Both the position numbers and the translations under genes were made by a program. Positions 34,460 through 42,877 of a stretch of DNA of 64,000 bases are shown in pieces. Numbering within the stretch: the stretch's first letter is position 1; each line of letters opens with the position of its first letter. A model generated the notes under the pieces. It was not told the DNA's origin and searched no databases. It saw only the letters and a program-made list of their open reading frames with translations. Origin of the DNA: Burkholderiales bacterium (GTDB taxonomy: Bacteria; Pseudomonadota; Gammaproteobacteria; Burkholderiales; SG8-41); assembly GCA_036262035.1 (NCBI GenBank), contig DATAJS010000001.1, positions 1 to 64,000 of the forward strand, given 5' to 3'.

Positions 34460-35662
34460 TCACCACGACACTTCGTTGTCCGGCGTCGCGCTGATCTTGT
34501 GCAGCGAGAGGTCCGAGCCGTTGAACTCCTGCTCGGCGTCGAGGCGTATGCCGACGGTCGACTTGAGCGCGCCGTAGACGATCGCCCCGCCGATCAGCGC
34601 GACCGCAATCCCCAGCAGCGTCCCGACGAGCTGCGCCCCGAACGTCACGCCGCCGATGCCGCCGAGCGCCTTGGTGCCGAAGATTCCGCACGCGATGCCG
34701 CCCCACGCTCCGCAGAGCCCGTGCAGCGGCCACACGCCGAGGACGTCGTCCCATTTCAGCCGGTTCTGCGTGAGGGTGAACATGAAGACGAAGAGCGCCC
34801 CGGCGATGCCGCCGGTGGCCAGCGCGCCGATGGGGTGCATCACGTCCGAGCCCGCGCAGATCGCGACGAGCCCCGCGAGCGGACCGTTGTGGACGAATCC
34901 GGGGTCGTTGCGCCCGATCATGAGTCCGGCGAGAGTGCCGCCCGCCATCGCCATCAGCGAGTTCACCGCCACCAGCCCCGAGATCTTGTCGATCGTCTGC
35001 GCCGACATCACGTTGAACCCGAACCAGCCTACCGACAGCACCCACGCGCCGAGCGCGAGGAAAGGGATGCTCGAAGGCGGCTGGGCGGTGACGCCGCCGC
35101 CCTTCGGATAGCGCCCGTTGCGCGCGCCCAGCAGCAGGACGGCGGTGAGCGCGATCCAGCCGCCCACGGCATGCACCACGACCGATCCCGCAAAATCGTG
35201 GAATTTCGCGCCCATCGACTTTTCGAGCCACGCCTGGATGCCGTACTGATCGTTCCAGGCGATGCCTTCGAAGAAGGGATAGACCAAGCCGACGATGATC
35301 GCCGTCGCGAAAAGCTGCGGAACGAACTTCGCCCGCTCGGCGATGCCGCCCGAGATGATCGCCGGCACCGCCGCGGCGAAGGTGAGGAGGAAGAAGAATT
35401 TGACGAGGTCGTAGCCGCTCTTCTCGGCGAGCTTCTCGGCGCCGGTGAAAAAACCCACGCCGTAGGCGACCGTGTAGCCGATGAAGAAATAGGCGATGGT
35501 GGACATCGCGAAGTCGCAGAGGATCTTCACGAGCGCGTTGACCTGGTTCTTGCGGCGGACCGTGCCGACTTCGAGGAATGCGAACCCGGCGTGCATCGCC
35601 AGCACCATGATCGCGCCGAGCAGGATGAACAGCGCGTCGCTGCTGATTTTCAGCGTTTCCAT
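34460..35662 (-). CDS. amtB: Ammonium transporter AmtB
   Basis: The 400-residue product has eleven predicted helices and the family signature DFAGSVVVHAVGGWIAL, with the paired pore histidines in VVHAVGG and DVLGVWPLHGLCG. No cleavable signal is evident, and the N-terminus starts as a short METLKISSDALFILLGAIMV. It conducts ammonium/ammonia across the inner membrane and is gated by P-II. Upstream lie a sigma-54-type promoter and an NtrC-like site, so it is probably induced by nitrogen limitation. glnK is not adjacent. Confidence 0.95.
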   Translation of the reverse strand: METLKISSDALFILLGAIMVLAMHAGFAFLEVGTVRRKNQVNALVKILCDFAMSTIAYFFIGYTVAYGVGFFTGAEKLAEKSGYDLVKFFFLLTFAAAVPAIISGGIAERAKFVPQLFATAIIVGLVYPFFEGIAWNDQYGIQAWLEKSMGAKFHDFAGSVVVHAVGGWIALTAVLLLGARNGRYPKGGGVTAQPPSSIPFLALGAWVLSVGWFGFNVMSAQTIDKISGLVAVNSLMAMAGGTLAGLMIGRNDPGFVHNGPLAGLVAICAGSDVMHPIGALATGGIAGALFVFMFTLTQNRLKWDDVLGVWPLHGLCGAWGGIACGIFGTKALGGIGGVTFGAQLVGTLLGIAVALIGGAIVYGALKSTVGIRLDAEQEFNGSDLSLHKISATPDNEVSW

Positions 35663-35698
35663 AACCTCCCTCCGTTGTTCTTAATCGGGCCGCCCGTA

Positions 35699-35714
35699 AG
35701 CAAGAACCGGCCCT
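35699..35714 (-). promoter_or_regulatory. Sigma-54-type promoter of amtB
   Basis: On the minus strand AGGGCCGGTTCTTGCT fits the sigma-54 pattern (TGGCAC-N5-TTGCA/T) with GG and GC ten bases apart. The expected start point near 35688 leaves a leader of about 26 bases before the amtB ATG at 35662. Confidence 0.55.
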
Positions 35715-35796
35715 TTCTTCATTACGTTGTTTTACAAGGTATTTTCAATTGGTGTGCGATCGTCGCGCACCATAACGGATCACTCGTGCCGACTGA

Positions 35797-35813
35797 TGCA
35801 CCGTTGCGGTGCT
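35797..35813. promoter_or_regulatory. NtrC-like binding site upstream of amtB
   Basis: TGCACCGTTGCGGTGCT contains GCACC-N5-GGTGC, the core of the NtrC consensus, about 110 bases upstream of the predicted amtB start point. That is a normal enhancer distance. A second near-palindrome, GGTGTGCGA-N3-TCGCGCACC at 35751-35771, lies between this site and the promoter and has the opposite half-site order. Confidence 0.5.
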
Positions 35814-35927
35814 TTCGGACACAGGCCCGCACCCGCATAGACCTTCTCCGGTACCGCTTGCGAAACCCGATGAACACTGTGCGCTAAACCATTGAAGGCG
35901 CTCCGGCCGGCGTTTATAGTCGACCGG

Positions 35928-37742
35928 ATGGCCATACCCGCTGCACAACCCGCGCACAGCTCCACCCCCGATGCACCGCTGACCCTGCAAGGCGTCCTCG
36001 ACGACCTCGTGGCCGACGGCCTGGTGGCGCGCGACGCCGCCGACAAGCTGCTCAAGGACCGCCGGGCGGCGCGGATCGACACCCATCCGCTGGTGGTGAT
36101 CGCGGACCAGAAGCTCAAGGATCCGCGCAACCCGAGGAAGCTGCTGCATCTCGAGGCGCTGACCGAATGGCTGGCCGAGCGCGTGGGCCTGCCCTACCTG
36201 CACATCGACCCGTTCAAGATCGACTTCGCCGCGGTCACCAAGGTGATGTCGAACGCCTACGCGCAGCGCTACAAGATCCTCCCCGTCGGCGTGAACACGC
36301 GCGAGGCGACGATCGCGGTCTGCGAGCCGTACGTGCGCGAATGGGAAGAGCAGCTCAAGCGCATCCTGAGGCTCGACATCAAGCGGGTGATCGCGAACCC
36401 GCTCGACATCCAGCAGTACCTCGTCGAGTTCTACAACCTCGCGCGCTCGGTCAAAGGCGCGACCGAGAAGGACAAGGGCGCTTACAGCGACATCGCCAAC
36501 TTCGAGCAGCTCGTCCAGCTCGGCAGGAGCGGACGCCTCGACGCGAACGACCAGCACATCGTCCACATCTGCGACTGGCTGTTCAACTACGCGTTCGATC
36601 AGCGCGCGAGCGACATCCACATCGAGCCGCGGCGCGACATCGGCAACGTGCGCTTCCGCATCGACGGGGTGCTGCACCAGGTCTACCAGATTCCCACGCC
36701 GGTCATGGCGGCGATGACGAGCCGCATCAAGGTGCTCGGACGCATGGACGTCGTCGAGCGGCGCAGGCCCCAGGACGGGCGGCTGAAGACGATCACGCCC
36801 GACGGCGAGGAGGTCGAGCTGCGTCTGTCGACGATGCCGACCGCCTTCGGGGAAAAGCTCGTGATGCGGATCTTCAACCCGGAGAACCTCGTCAAGGATT
36901 ACCGCGAGCTCGGTTTCACCGACGAGGACGAGACCAAGTGGAACGAGATGGTGACCAATCCGCACGGCATCATCCTGGTCACCGGCCCGACCGGATCGGG
37001 CAAGACGACCACGCTCTACTCGACGCTGAAGCAGGTCGCGAAGCCCGAGGTCAACGTCTGCTCGGTCGAGGACCCGATCGAGATGGTCGAGCCCGCGTTC
37101 AACCAGATGCAGGTGCAGCCCGGCATCGGCGTCGATTTCGCGAGCGGCATACGCACGCTCATGCGGCAGGACCCGGACGTGATCATGGTCGGCGAGATCC
37201 GCGACCTCGAGACCGCCGAGATGGCGATACAGGCGGCGCTCACCGGCCATCTCGTGTTCTCGACCCTGCACACCAACGACGCGCCTTCGGCGGTCACGCG
37301 GATGCTCGACCTGGGCGTGCCGTCGTATCTGCTGCAGTCGACGATCCTCGGCGTGATGGCGCAGCGTCTGGTGCGCACGCTCTGTCCGCACTGCAAGGAG
37401 CAGCACGACATCGACGAGTCGGCGTGGGAGATGCTCGTCGCCCCCTGGAAAGCGTCGACGCCGAAAGGCACGACCTACATCAACAAAGGCTGCCTCGAAT
37501 GCCGCATGACCGGCTATATGGGCCGCATGGGCGTCTACGAGATGATGGTGATGACGCCCGAGCTGCGCAAAGGCGTCGCCGAAGAGCTCGACCTCGAAGC
37601 ACTGCGCGACAAGGCTTTCCGCGAAGGCATGAAGCCGCTGCGCATCAGCGGGGCCATGAAGATCGCCGCAGGACTCACCACCATCGACGAAGTGATGAAC
37701 GTCGCGCCGCCGCCGGGGGGCGACAGACGTCACCGGCGGTGA
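35928..37742 (+). CDS. GspE/PilB family secretion ATPase
   Basis: The 604-residue product has an N-terminal GspE-type domain (residues ~20-170), then the ATPase core: ASDIHIEPRRDIGNVRFRIDG, Walker A VTGPTGSGKTTTLYS (353-360), the Asp box SVEDPIEM, Walker B VIMVGEIRDLETAE and the His box STLHTNDAPSAVTRM. A four-cysteine zinc site (CPHC...CLEC) follows. It energises type IV pilus or type II secretion assembly at the inner membrane, but no pil or gsp partners are adjacent, so it is an orphan. ATG 35928 was preferred over an upstream TTG at 35892. The C-terminus ends in a basic tail that runs into the next gap. Confidence 0.92.
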   Translation: MAIPAAQPAHSSTPDAPLTLQGVLDDLVADGLVARDAADKLLKDRRAARIDTHPLVVIADQKLKDPRNPRKLLHLEALTEWLAERVGLPYLHIDPFKIDFAAVTKVMSNAYAQRYKILPVGVNTREATIAVCEPYVREWEEQLKRILRLDIKRVIANPLDIQQYLVEFYNLARSVKGATEKDKGAYSDIANFEQLVQLGRSGRLDANDQHIVHICDWLFNYAFDQRASDIHIEPRRDIGNVRFRIDGVLHQVYQIPTPVMAAMTSRIKVLGRMDVVERRRPQDGRLKTITPDGEEVELRLSTMPTAFGEKLVMRIFNPENLVKDYRELGFTDEDETKWNEMVTNPHGIILVTGPTGSGKTTTLYSTLKQVAKPEVNVCSVEDPIEMVEPAFNQMQVQPGIGVDFASGIRTLMRQDPDVIMVGEIRDLETAEMAIQAALTGHLVFSTLHTNDAPSAVTRMLDLGVPSYLLQSTILGVMAQRLVRTLCPHCKEQHDIDESAWEMLVAPWKASTPKGTTYINKGCLECRMTGYMGRMGVYEMMVMTPELRKGVAEELDLEALRDKAFREGMKPLRISGAMKIAAGLTTIDEVMNVAPPPGGDRRHRR

Positions 37743-37792
37743 CGTCTGTCGAGTGTTGAGTGTTGAATGTTACGTGTTAAGTGTTGAGTTAA

Positions 37793-38032
37793 AACCCGCA
37801 AGTCCCTCATTGGCCGCGCGAGCAGTCGCTCGGCACGCACGTCGATTTCTCGCACCTCGCGGCCACGCCGGCGGGGCGCACCGTCACCGTCGACGTGCGC
37901 CTGGATCGCGTCGAAGGCCGCAAGCTCTATTTCACGCTGTCGGCGCACGACGGCGTGAATCTCATCTCCGAAGGGAAGCACGAGCGCCACGTCATCGACG
38001 AGGAGAAATTCAGGGCGCGGAACCGCTTGTGA
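37793..38032 (+). pseudogene. Remnant of a thioesterase-family (fluoroacetyl-CoA thioesterase-like) gene
   Basis: An open frame without a start reads SLGTHVDFSHLAATPAGRTV, then EGRKLYFTLSAHDGVNLISEG and KHERHVIDEEKFRARN, ending with TGA at 38030-38032. This is the C-terminal half of the hotdog thioesterase family related to FlK (THVDxSHLAATPxG and the GxHERxVID tail). The N-terminal half is missing, and a stop codon (TAA at 37790) closes the frame upstream. Preceding bases form a GTGTTGAGTGTTGAATG-type simple repeat, suggesting deletion next to low-complexity DNA. Confidence 0.7.
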
Positions 38033-38033
38033 G

Positions 38034-38168
38034 CCGTCATTCCCGACCGCGCGCGAGCGCGATGTGATCGGGAATCCATTCGACGCGAAGCGTCGTCCTG
38101 GCGTACGCCAGGATCCATTTTGAATTTCTTCAAAGTCAACATGGATTCCCGCCTTCGCGGGAATGACG
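38034..38168. repeat. Composite ATGGATTCC.../GGAATCCAT dispersed repeats
   Basis: GTCATTCCCGACCGCGCGCG...CGGGAATCCATT, then GACGCGAAGCGTCGTCC TGGCGTACGCCAGGATCC and ATGGATTCCCGCCTTCGCGGG. Three hairpins in tandem fill the gap between a pseudogene and the convergent CoxE-like gene. Confidence 0.72.
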
Positions 38169-38172
38169 AACG

Positions 38173-39354
38173 TCAGTGAGCCTTCGTCAGCTGCCGCATT
38201 CCCTTGTCGAGCCCCTCGAGCGTCAGCGGGAACATGCGCTCCCCCATCAGCTCTCGCGTGATGCGGATCGACTCGTGGTAGTCCCACAGCGCCTCGGGCT
38301 GCGGGTTGAGCCAGATCGTCTGGTGATAGACGGACAGTAAGCGCTGCAGCCACGTAGCACCCGGCTCCTCGTTGGTGTGCTCGACGCTGCCGCCGGGATA
38401 GGTGATCTCGTACGGGCTCATCGTCGCGTCGCCGACGATGATCACCTTGTAATCGTGGGGATAGGTGTGCAGCACGTCCCACGTCGCCATGCGCTCGGCC
38501 GAGCGCCGGCGGTTGTCCTTCCACACCCGCTCGTAGAGGAAGTTGTGGAAGTAGAAGTACTCGAGGTGCTTGAACTCGATCCGCGCGGCGGAGAAGAGCT
38601 GCTCGCAGATGCGGATGTGATCGTCCATCGAGCCGCCGACATCGAAGAAGATCAAGACCTTCACCGCGTTGTGGCGCTCGGGCACCATCTTCAGGTCGAG
38701 CCAGCCTGCGTTCTTCGCGGTCGAGCGCACGGTGTCGTCGAGGTCGAGCTCCTCGGGCGCGCCCACGCGCGCGAACTTGCGTAAGCGGCGCAGCGCGACC
38801 TTGATGTTGCGCGTGCCGAGCTCGACGCTGTCGTCCAGGTTCTTGAACTCGCGCTGGTCCCAGACCTTCACCGCGCGGCGGTTGCGCGATTCGTGCTGCC
38901 CGATGCGGACACCTTCGGGGTTGTAGCCGTACGCGCCGAACGGGCTCGTGCCGCCGGTGCCCATCCACTTGCTGCCGCCCTGGTGACGGCCTTTCTGCTC
39001 TTCGAGACGCTTCCTCAGCGTCTCCATGAGCTTGTCCCAGCCGCCGAGCGACTCGATGAGCTTCTTCTCTTCGTCGGTGAGGAACTTCTCGACGAGCTTC
39101 CTGAGCCACTCCTCCGGAATCTCCGCCTTCAGCGGGTCGACTTCGACGATGCCCTTGAAGTACGCGGCGAACACGCGGTCGAAGCGGTCGAAGAACTTTT
39201 CGTCCTTCACCAGGCAGGTGCGGGCGAGATAGTAGAAGTCCTCGACCCGGCCGAAAGCGACCTGCTTCGCCATCGCTTCGATGAGGGTGAGGAACTCGCG
39301 GATCGAGACGGGCACCCCGCCTTCGCGCAGCTTCAGGAAAAACTCAATGAGCAC
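38173..39354 (-). CDS. VWA-domain protein, CoxE-like
   Basis: The 393-residue product has an alpha-helical N-terminal part (MLIEFFLKLREGGVPVSIREFLTLI) typical of CoxE/DUF1322-like VWA proteins and a C-terminal VWA domain with FFDVGGSMDDHIRICEQLF, a MIDAS variant DVGGS. Such proteins pair with MoxR/CoxD ATPases to mature cofactors in CO dehydrogenase-type enzymes and others. Here the ATPase gene lies upstream on the same strand, separated by the small secreted-protein gene on the opposite strand. No molybdenum hydroxylase genes are adjacent. Confidence 0.88.
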   Translation of the reverse strand: MLIEFFLKLREGGVPVSIREFLTLIEAMAKQVAFGRVEDFYYLARTCLVKDEKFFDRFDRVFAAYFKGIVEVDPLKAEIPEEWLRKLVEKFLTDEEKKLIESLGGWDKLMETLRKRLEEQKGRHQGGSKWMGTGGTSPFGAYGYNPEGVRIGQHESRNRRAVKVWDQREFKNLDDSVELGTRNIKVALRRLRKFARVGAPEELDLDDTVRSTAKNAGWLDLKMVPERHNAVKVLIFFDVGGSMDDHIRICEQLFSAARIEFKHLEYFYFHNFLYERVWKDNRRRSAERMATWDVLHTYPHDYKVIIVGDATMSPYEITYPGGSVEHTNEEPGATWLQRLLSVYHQTIWLNPQPEALWDYHESIRITRELMGERMFPLTLEGLDKGMRQLTKAH

Positions 39355-39369
39355 AGCGACTTGGCCTCG

Positions 39370-39394
39370 TTACAAATCATTACAACTGCTTACG
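39370..39394. promoter_or_regulatory. Phased TTACA direct repeats
   Basis: TTACA at 39370, TTACA at 39380 and TTACG at 39390 recur with an exact 10-base period, one helical turn. They lie between the divergent CoxE-like gene and the small secreted-protein gene. Tandem, helically phased direct repeats are typical of OmpR-type response-regulator boxes. Which gene they control is not known; the small secreted protein starts 71 bases downstream. Confidence 0.45.
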
Positions 39395-39464
39395 CATTGT
39401 CGTGCGCGAAGGGGGTATCGTTCAACCATCGAAACACTGGATACACGGTAACGAGGAGACCACA

Positions 39465-39749
39465 ATGCGTAAAACCATCGCAACCCTGCTCGCCGGCGCG
39501 GCGCTCATCGGCATCTCGGGCACCGCCGCAGCGCGCGTTGACGTGGGTATCTCCTTGGGTTTCCCGGCCCCTGTCTACGTCGCTCCCCCGCCCCCGGTCG
39601 TCTACGTGCCGCCGCGCCCGGTCTACGTGGCCCCGCCGGCGCCGGTCTACTACGCGCCGGCACCTGTTTACTACGGTCCGCCCGCGGTCATTTACCGTGG
39701 CGGCCGCGGCTGGGGTCATCGTCACCATCACCGCGGTCACTGGAGATAG
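39465..39749 (+). CDS. Small secreted PxYV-rich, His-tailed protein
   Basis: The 94-residue product has a signal peptide (MRKTIATLLAGAALIGISGTAAA), then a repetitive PAPVYVAPPPPVVYVPPRPVYVAPP... region and a GGRGWGHRHHHRGHWR tail. PXPV-repeat secreted proteins of this type are common in Burkholderiales, possibly envelope or metal-binding; function is unknown. GAGGAGA precedes ATG 39465. It has its own strong terminator and a possible response-regulator operator upstream, so it is an independent, regulated single-gene unit. Confidence 0.8.
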   Translation: MRKTIATLLAGAALIGISGTAAARVDVGISLGFPAPVYVAPPPPVVYVPPRPVYVAPPAPVYYAPAPVYYGPPAVIYRGGRGWGHRHHHRGHWR

Positions 39750-39765
39750 CCTCCGGCCGCAATCG

Positions 39766-39792
39766 AAAAGCGCCCCCCAGGCGCTTTTTTTT
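39766..39792 (+). terminator. Rho-independent terminator of the PxYV-rich gene
   Basis: AAAAGCGCC (39766-39774) pairs with GGCGCTTTT (39780 onward) across a short C-rich loop and is followed by eight T residues in total. It lies 17 bases after the stop codon. Confidence 0.88.
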
Positions 39793-39794
39793 CG

Positions 39795-39892
39795 CCGTCA
39801 TTCCCGACCCGCGGCAGCGGGAGCGATCGGGAATCCATTTTCCAGCCGTTGAACGTCGAAATGGATTCCCGCCTTCGGAATGACGACTGCTT
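39795..39892. repeat. Dispersed ATGGATTCC.../GGAATCCAT repeat
   Basis: GTCATTCCCGACCCGCGGC...CGGGAATCCATTTT, then ATGGATTCCCGCCTTCGG and AATGACG, two facing copies between the terminator and the convergent MoxR gene. Confidence 0.72.
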
Positions 39893-39900
39893 TTGGCGGT

Positions 39901-40743
39901 TCAGCTCTTCCGCCGCGACATGAACACCAGCCGCTCGAAGAGGTGCACGTCCTGCTCGTTCTTGATCAGCGCGCCGTGCAGCGGCGGGACGATCTTGTGA
40001 GTGTCCTGGCTGTGCAGCGCCTCGGGTGAGATGTCCTCGGCGACGAGCAGCTTCAGCCAGTCGAGGAACTCCGAGGTCGACGGCTTCTTCTTCAGGCCCG
40101 GCACTTCCCTCAGCTCGAAGAAACGCTCCAGAGCCTCGCGCAGGAGCTGCTTCTTGATGTCGGGATAGTGCACGCCGACGATCTTCTCCATCGTCTCGTG
40201 ATCGGGGAAGCGGATGTAATGGAAGAAGCAGCGCCGCAGGAACGCGTCCGGGAGCTCTTTCTCGTTGTTGCTGGTGATGACGACGAGCGGCCGGTGCTTC
40301 GCCTTGACGAGCTCCTGCGTCTCGTAGACGTAGAACTCCATGCGGTCGAGCTCGCGCAGGAGGTCGTTCGGGAACTCGATGTCGGCCTTGTCGATCTCGT
40401 CGATCAGCAGCACCGCCGGCGTTTCGGACGTGAAGGCCTTCCAGAGCATGCCCTGCACGATGTAGTTGCGGATGTCGTGCACCTTGGCGTCGCCGAGCTG
40501 CGAATCGCGCAGCCGCGACACCGCGTCGTATTCGTACAGCCCGTGCTGCGCCTTGGTCGTCGACTTGATGTGCCATTCGAAGAGCGGCCTCTGAAGCGCC
40601 TTGGCGACTTCGATCGCGAGCAGCGTCTTGCCCGTACCGGGCTCGCCCTTGATGAGCAGCGGCCGCTCGAGCGTGATCGCCGCGTTGACGGCCATCATCA
40701 GATCTTCGGTCGCGATGTAGTTGTCGGTGCCTTCGAAACGCAT
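39901..40743 (-). CDS. MoxR-family AAA+ ATPase (CoxD-like)
   Basis: The 280-residue product shows Walker A LIKGEPGTGKTLLAIEVA, Walker B PAVLLIDEIDKAD, sensor 1 PLVVITSNNEKELP and the arginine finger DAFLRRCFFHYI. ENDFxLRR-type sequence and length match the CoxD/MoxR branch found with CoxE-like VWA proteins. It is upstream of the CoxE-like gene at 38173-39354 on the same strand. The two pairs in this window belong to different subfamilies and are not recent duplicates. Confidence 0.92.
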   Translation of the reverse strand: MRFEGTDNYIATEDLMMAVNAAITLERPLLIKGEPGTGKTLLAIEVAKALQRPLFEWHIKSTTKAQHGLYEYDAVSRLRDSQLGDAKVHDIRNYIVQGMLWKAFTSETPAVLLIDEIDKADIEFPNDLLRELDRMEFYVYETQELVKAKHRPLVVITSNNEKELPDAFLRRCFFHYIRFPDHETMEKIVGVHYPDIKKQLLREALERFFELREVPGLKKKPSTSEFLDWLKLLVAEDISPEALHSQDTHKIVPPLHGALIKNEQDVHLFERLVFMSRRKS

Positions 40744-40812
40744 GGCGGGTCCTGGCGGCGAAAACGCGCATTATACGGGCGGACTCCCCGCCTCTCCGGC
40801 GGGCAGCGCGCT

Positions 40813-42240
40813 TTACGGATTCGAACGTTTTTCCTCTGCGCGCCTCTGCGTCCTCTGCGGTAAATCACGCTTTTCGTCCAGCCTGCGCTCGACTTCCGCG
40901 AGCTTGGCGCGGATCTCCCTGCCGACGTAGATCTGCGGCTCCGACGGCGGCGTCTGGCCTTTCTCCTGCTCCCACTGCTCGATCTTCGCGCGCGCGGTCT
41001 CGAACGCGCCCTCGATCGAGTGCGTCTTCGCGAGCGCTTCCCCGAACAGCGCCTTGGCGAGGTAGGTCGCGTCCGAGCCGTAGCCGCAGCCGAACGACGT
41101 GCGGTCGCGGCGCGCGGCGGTGATGATGAGCGTGCGATCGTCCTTCAGCGCGTCGATGAAGCCGCCCGAGTAGCACGCCGAGACGATCAGCACTTTCCAG
41201 CGGATGCCCGATTCGGCGAGCGCGTTCTTCAGTCGCTCCGGCGTGATCGGGTCGAGCCTCAGCGGGCGGAAATCGACCGCGAGCTCGTGCTTGGCCGACC
41301 CGTGCGACGAGACGTAGAGCAGCAGCACGTCCTCGTCCCGGTCCATCGTCTCGCCGACGTGGCGCAGAGCGACGGTGAGGCTCGTCAGCGTCGCGATCGG
41401 ATGCTCTTCGAGCGTCTTCGCGTTGTTGATCAGCATCACGGTGCGGCCGCCCGCGTCGAAGCGCTGCGCGAGCAGCGACGAGATCATCTTCGTTTCCTTC
41501 ATGAAGACGTCTTCGCCCGCATAGAGGCCCGCGACGATCGCGTAGACGTCGGGCATCCCGGGGCGCTGCGGCTGCACCGCTTCGAGCTCGCGATCGAGCG
41601 CGGCCGTCTGCGCGTAGAACGCTTTCTCCTCGGCGAGCGTATAGAAGCCGGTCACCGCGTCCGCCGCGCCTTCGTCGCGCTGCGGCGCCCAGACGAGCCC
41701 CTGCGGCACGAGGTAAGCCGGGAGCACGACGATCGCGAACGCCGCGACGCCGGCCGCGAGCCGCCGACGCAGCGGCGCGTCGACGAGCCGCCATCCGGCA
41801 TTGAGCACGATCGCCGCCGACCACGCGAGCATCACGTAATCGATCACGAACCAGTAAGTCTCGCCGAACGGCAGGAGCTGCTGCTGCGCGAGGATGTAGA
41901 GCGCCGAGGAGATGACGTTCATCACCACGCTCGCCGCGGCGAGCACGACCGGCAGCGTCAGGAGCGCGTCACCCGGCGCGAGGCGCCGCGCGATCATGCC
42001 CACGATCAGCACCGCCGGCACGAAAGCGAGCGCGCGCGCGAGCTCGTAGATGTTGACCTCCCCGCGCACCCCGAAAGCCGCCATCGAGAAGACGAACATG
42101 ATCGCGATGTCGATGGCGACCAGCGTGGCGAAGAGCTCCGGCACCGGCGGCACGTCGGCGCGCGAGACCGGACGCAGGGAGACGAGCCTCGCTCCCGCGC
42201 GCAAGGCACGCGCGAGCACGCCCAGGCTCGATCCGGACAT
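40813..42240 (-). CDS. Membrane-anchored C13 (legumain-like) cysteine peptidase
   Basis: The 475-residue product has about five N-terminal helices (residues ~35-200) in a YIP1-like arrangement, followed by a peptidase C13 domain: YAIVAGLYAGEDVFMKET, DVLLLYVSSHGSAKHEL with catalytic His313 and WKVLIVSACYSGGFIDAL with catalytic Cys356, then TSFGCGYGSDATYLAKALF. C13 enzymes cleave after Asn/Asp; bacterial ones, related to GPI8 and caspases, are poorly characterised. The peptidase side should face the cytoplasm or periplasm depending on topology. Its start overlaps the stop of a MocA-like gene (TGATG). Confidence 0.87.
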   Translation of the reverse strand: MSGSSLGVLARALRAGARLVSLRPVSRADVPPVPELFATLVAIDIAIMFVFSMAAFGVRGEVNIYELARALAFVPAVLIVGMIARRLAPGDALLTLPVVLAAASVVMNVISSALYILAQQQLLPFGETYWFVIDYVMLAWSAAIVLNAGWRLVDAPLRRRLAAGVAAFAIVVLPAYLVPQGLVWAPQRDEGAADAVTGFYTLAEEKAFYAQTAALDRELEAVQPQRPGMPDVYAIVAGLYAGEDVFMKETKMISSLLAQRFDAGGRTVMLINNAKTLEEHPIATLTSLTVALRHVGETMDRDEDVLLLYVSSHGSAKHELAVDFRPLRLDPITPERLKNALAESGIRWKVLIVSACYSGGFIDALKDDRTLIITAARRDRTSFGCGYGSDATYLAKALFGEALAKTHSIEGAFETARAKIEQWEQEKGQTPPSEPQIYVGREIRAKLAEVERRLDEKRDLPQRTQRRAEEKRSNP

Positions 42241-42824
42241 CAGCGGGCCCGGTGGAGGTCGGTTCTGAGATCGATGTCGAGCAGGACGCCCGGATCGTCG
42301 CAGTCGACGCGCACGATCTCGTCGGCGTGCCGGGCGAGCACCGCTTTCGCGCCGGTGTCGCCCCGCAGTTGCGTGAGCTCGTCGCGCACCCGCGCGGAAA
42401 ATCCGACCGGGTGCCCGCGTTCACCCCGATAGAAAGGCGCCGCGATGACCGCCCCGCCTTTGATCGCCGCGGCCACCGCCTGTATCGTCTGCGGTCTGAC
42501 GCGCGGCATGTCCGCGAGCGCGACGATCCAGCCGCCGGCCTCGCGTATCTCTGCGACGCCGTGCGCGAGGGTGTGCCCCATGCCGTGCACGCTTTCGGCG
42601 CAGTGAGTCACCTCGCAGCCTTCCTGCTCGAGGATGTCGGCCAGCGGGAAATCGCCGCTGCGCACGACCGCGATGACGTCGAGACCCGCGGCGACGAGGT
42701 TGCGCGCGGCATGGGCGGCGATCGGCGCGCCGTCTTCCAGCGGGTGCACCAGCTTGCCGCCGCCGAAGCGCGTGCCTGCGCCGGCGGCGAGCAGCACGCC
42801 GACGATCGGTTGCTGAGCGTTCAT
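42240..42824 (-). CDS. MobA/MocA-like nucleotidyltransferase
   Basis: The 194-residue product opens GVLLAAGAGTRFGGGKLVHPLEDG, the nucleotide-binding signature of the MobA/MocA family, and shows GMGHTLAHGVAE, WIVALADMPRVRPQTIQ and ERGHPVGFSARV. MocA adds CMP to molybdopterin for xanthine dehydrogenase-type enzymes. ATG 42824 was chosen over 42836 because GAGG has better spacing to it. No molybdoenzyme gene is adjacent, but a CoxDE-like pair lies just downstream, which often matures such enzymes. The link is inference. Confidence 0.85.
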   Translation of the reverse strand: MNAQQPIVGVLLAAGAGTRFGGGKLVHPLEDGAPIAAHAARNLVAAGLDVIAVVRSGDFPLADILEQEGCEVTHCAESVHGMGHTLAHGVAEIREAGGWIVALADMPRVRPQTIQAVAAAIKGGAVIAAPFYRGERGHPVGFSARVRDELTQLRGDTGAKAVLARHADEIVRVDCDDPGVLLDIDLRTDLHRAR

Positions 42825-42877
42825 GGATGGCCTCATTATACGGGCGGCGGTTTGCGCCTCATCCGTTGGAATCCGAA

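Noticed and set aside
37743-37800. GTGTTGAGTGTTGAATGTT-type sequence as an operator
   Set aside because: It looks like simple-sequence repeat beside a deletion scar and precedes only a pseudogene.
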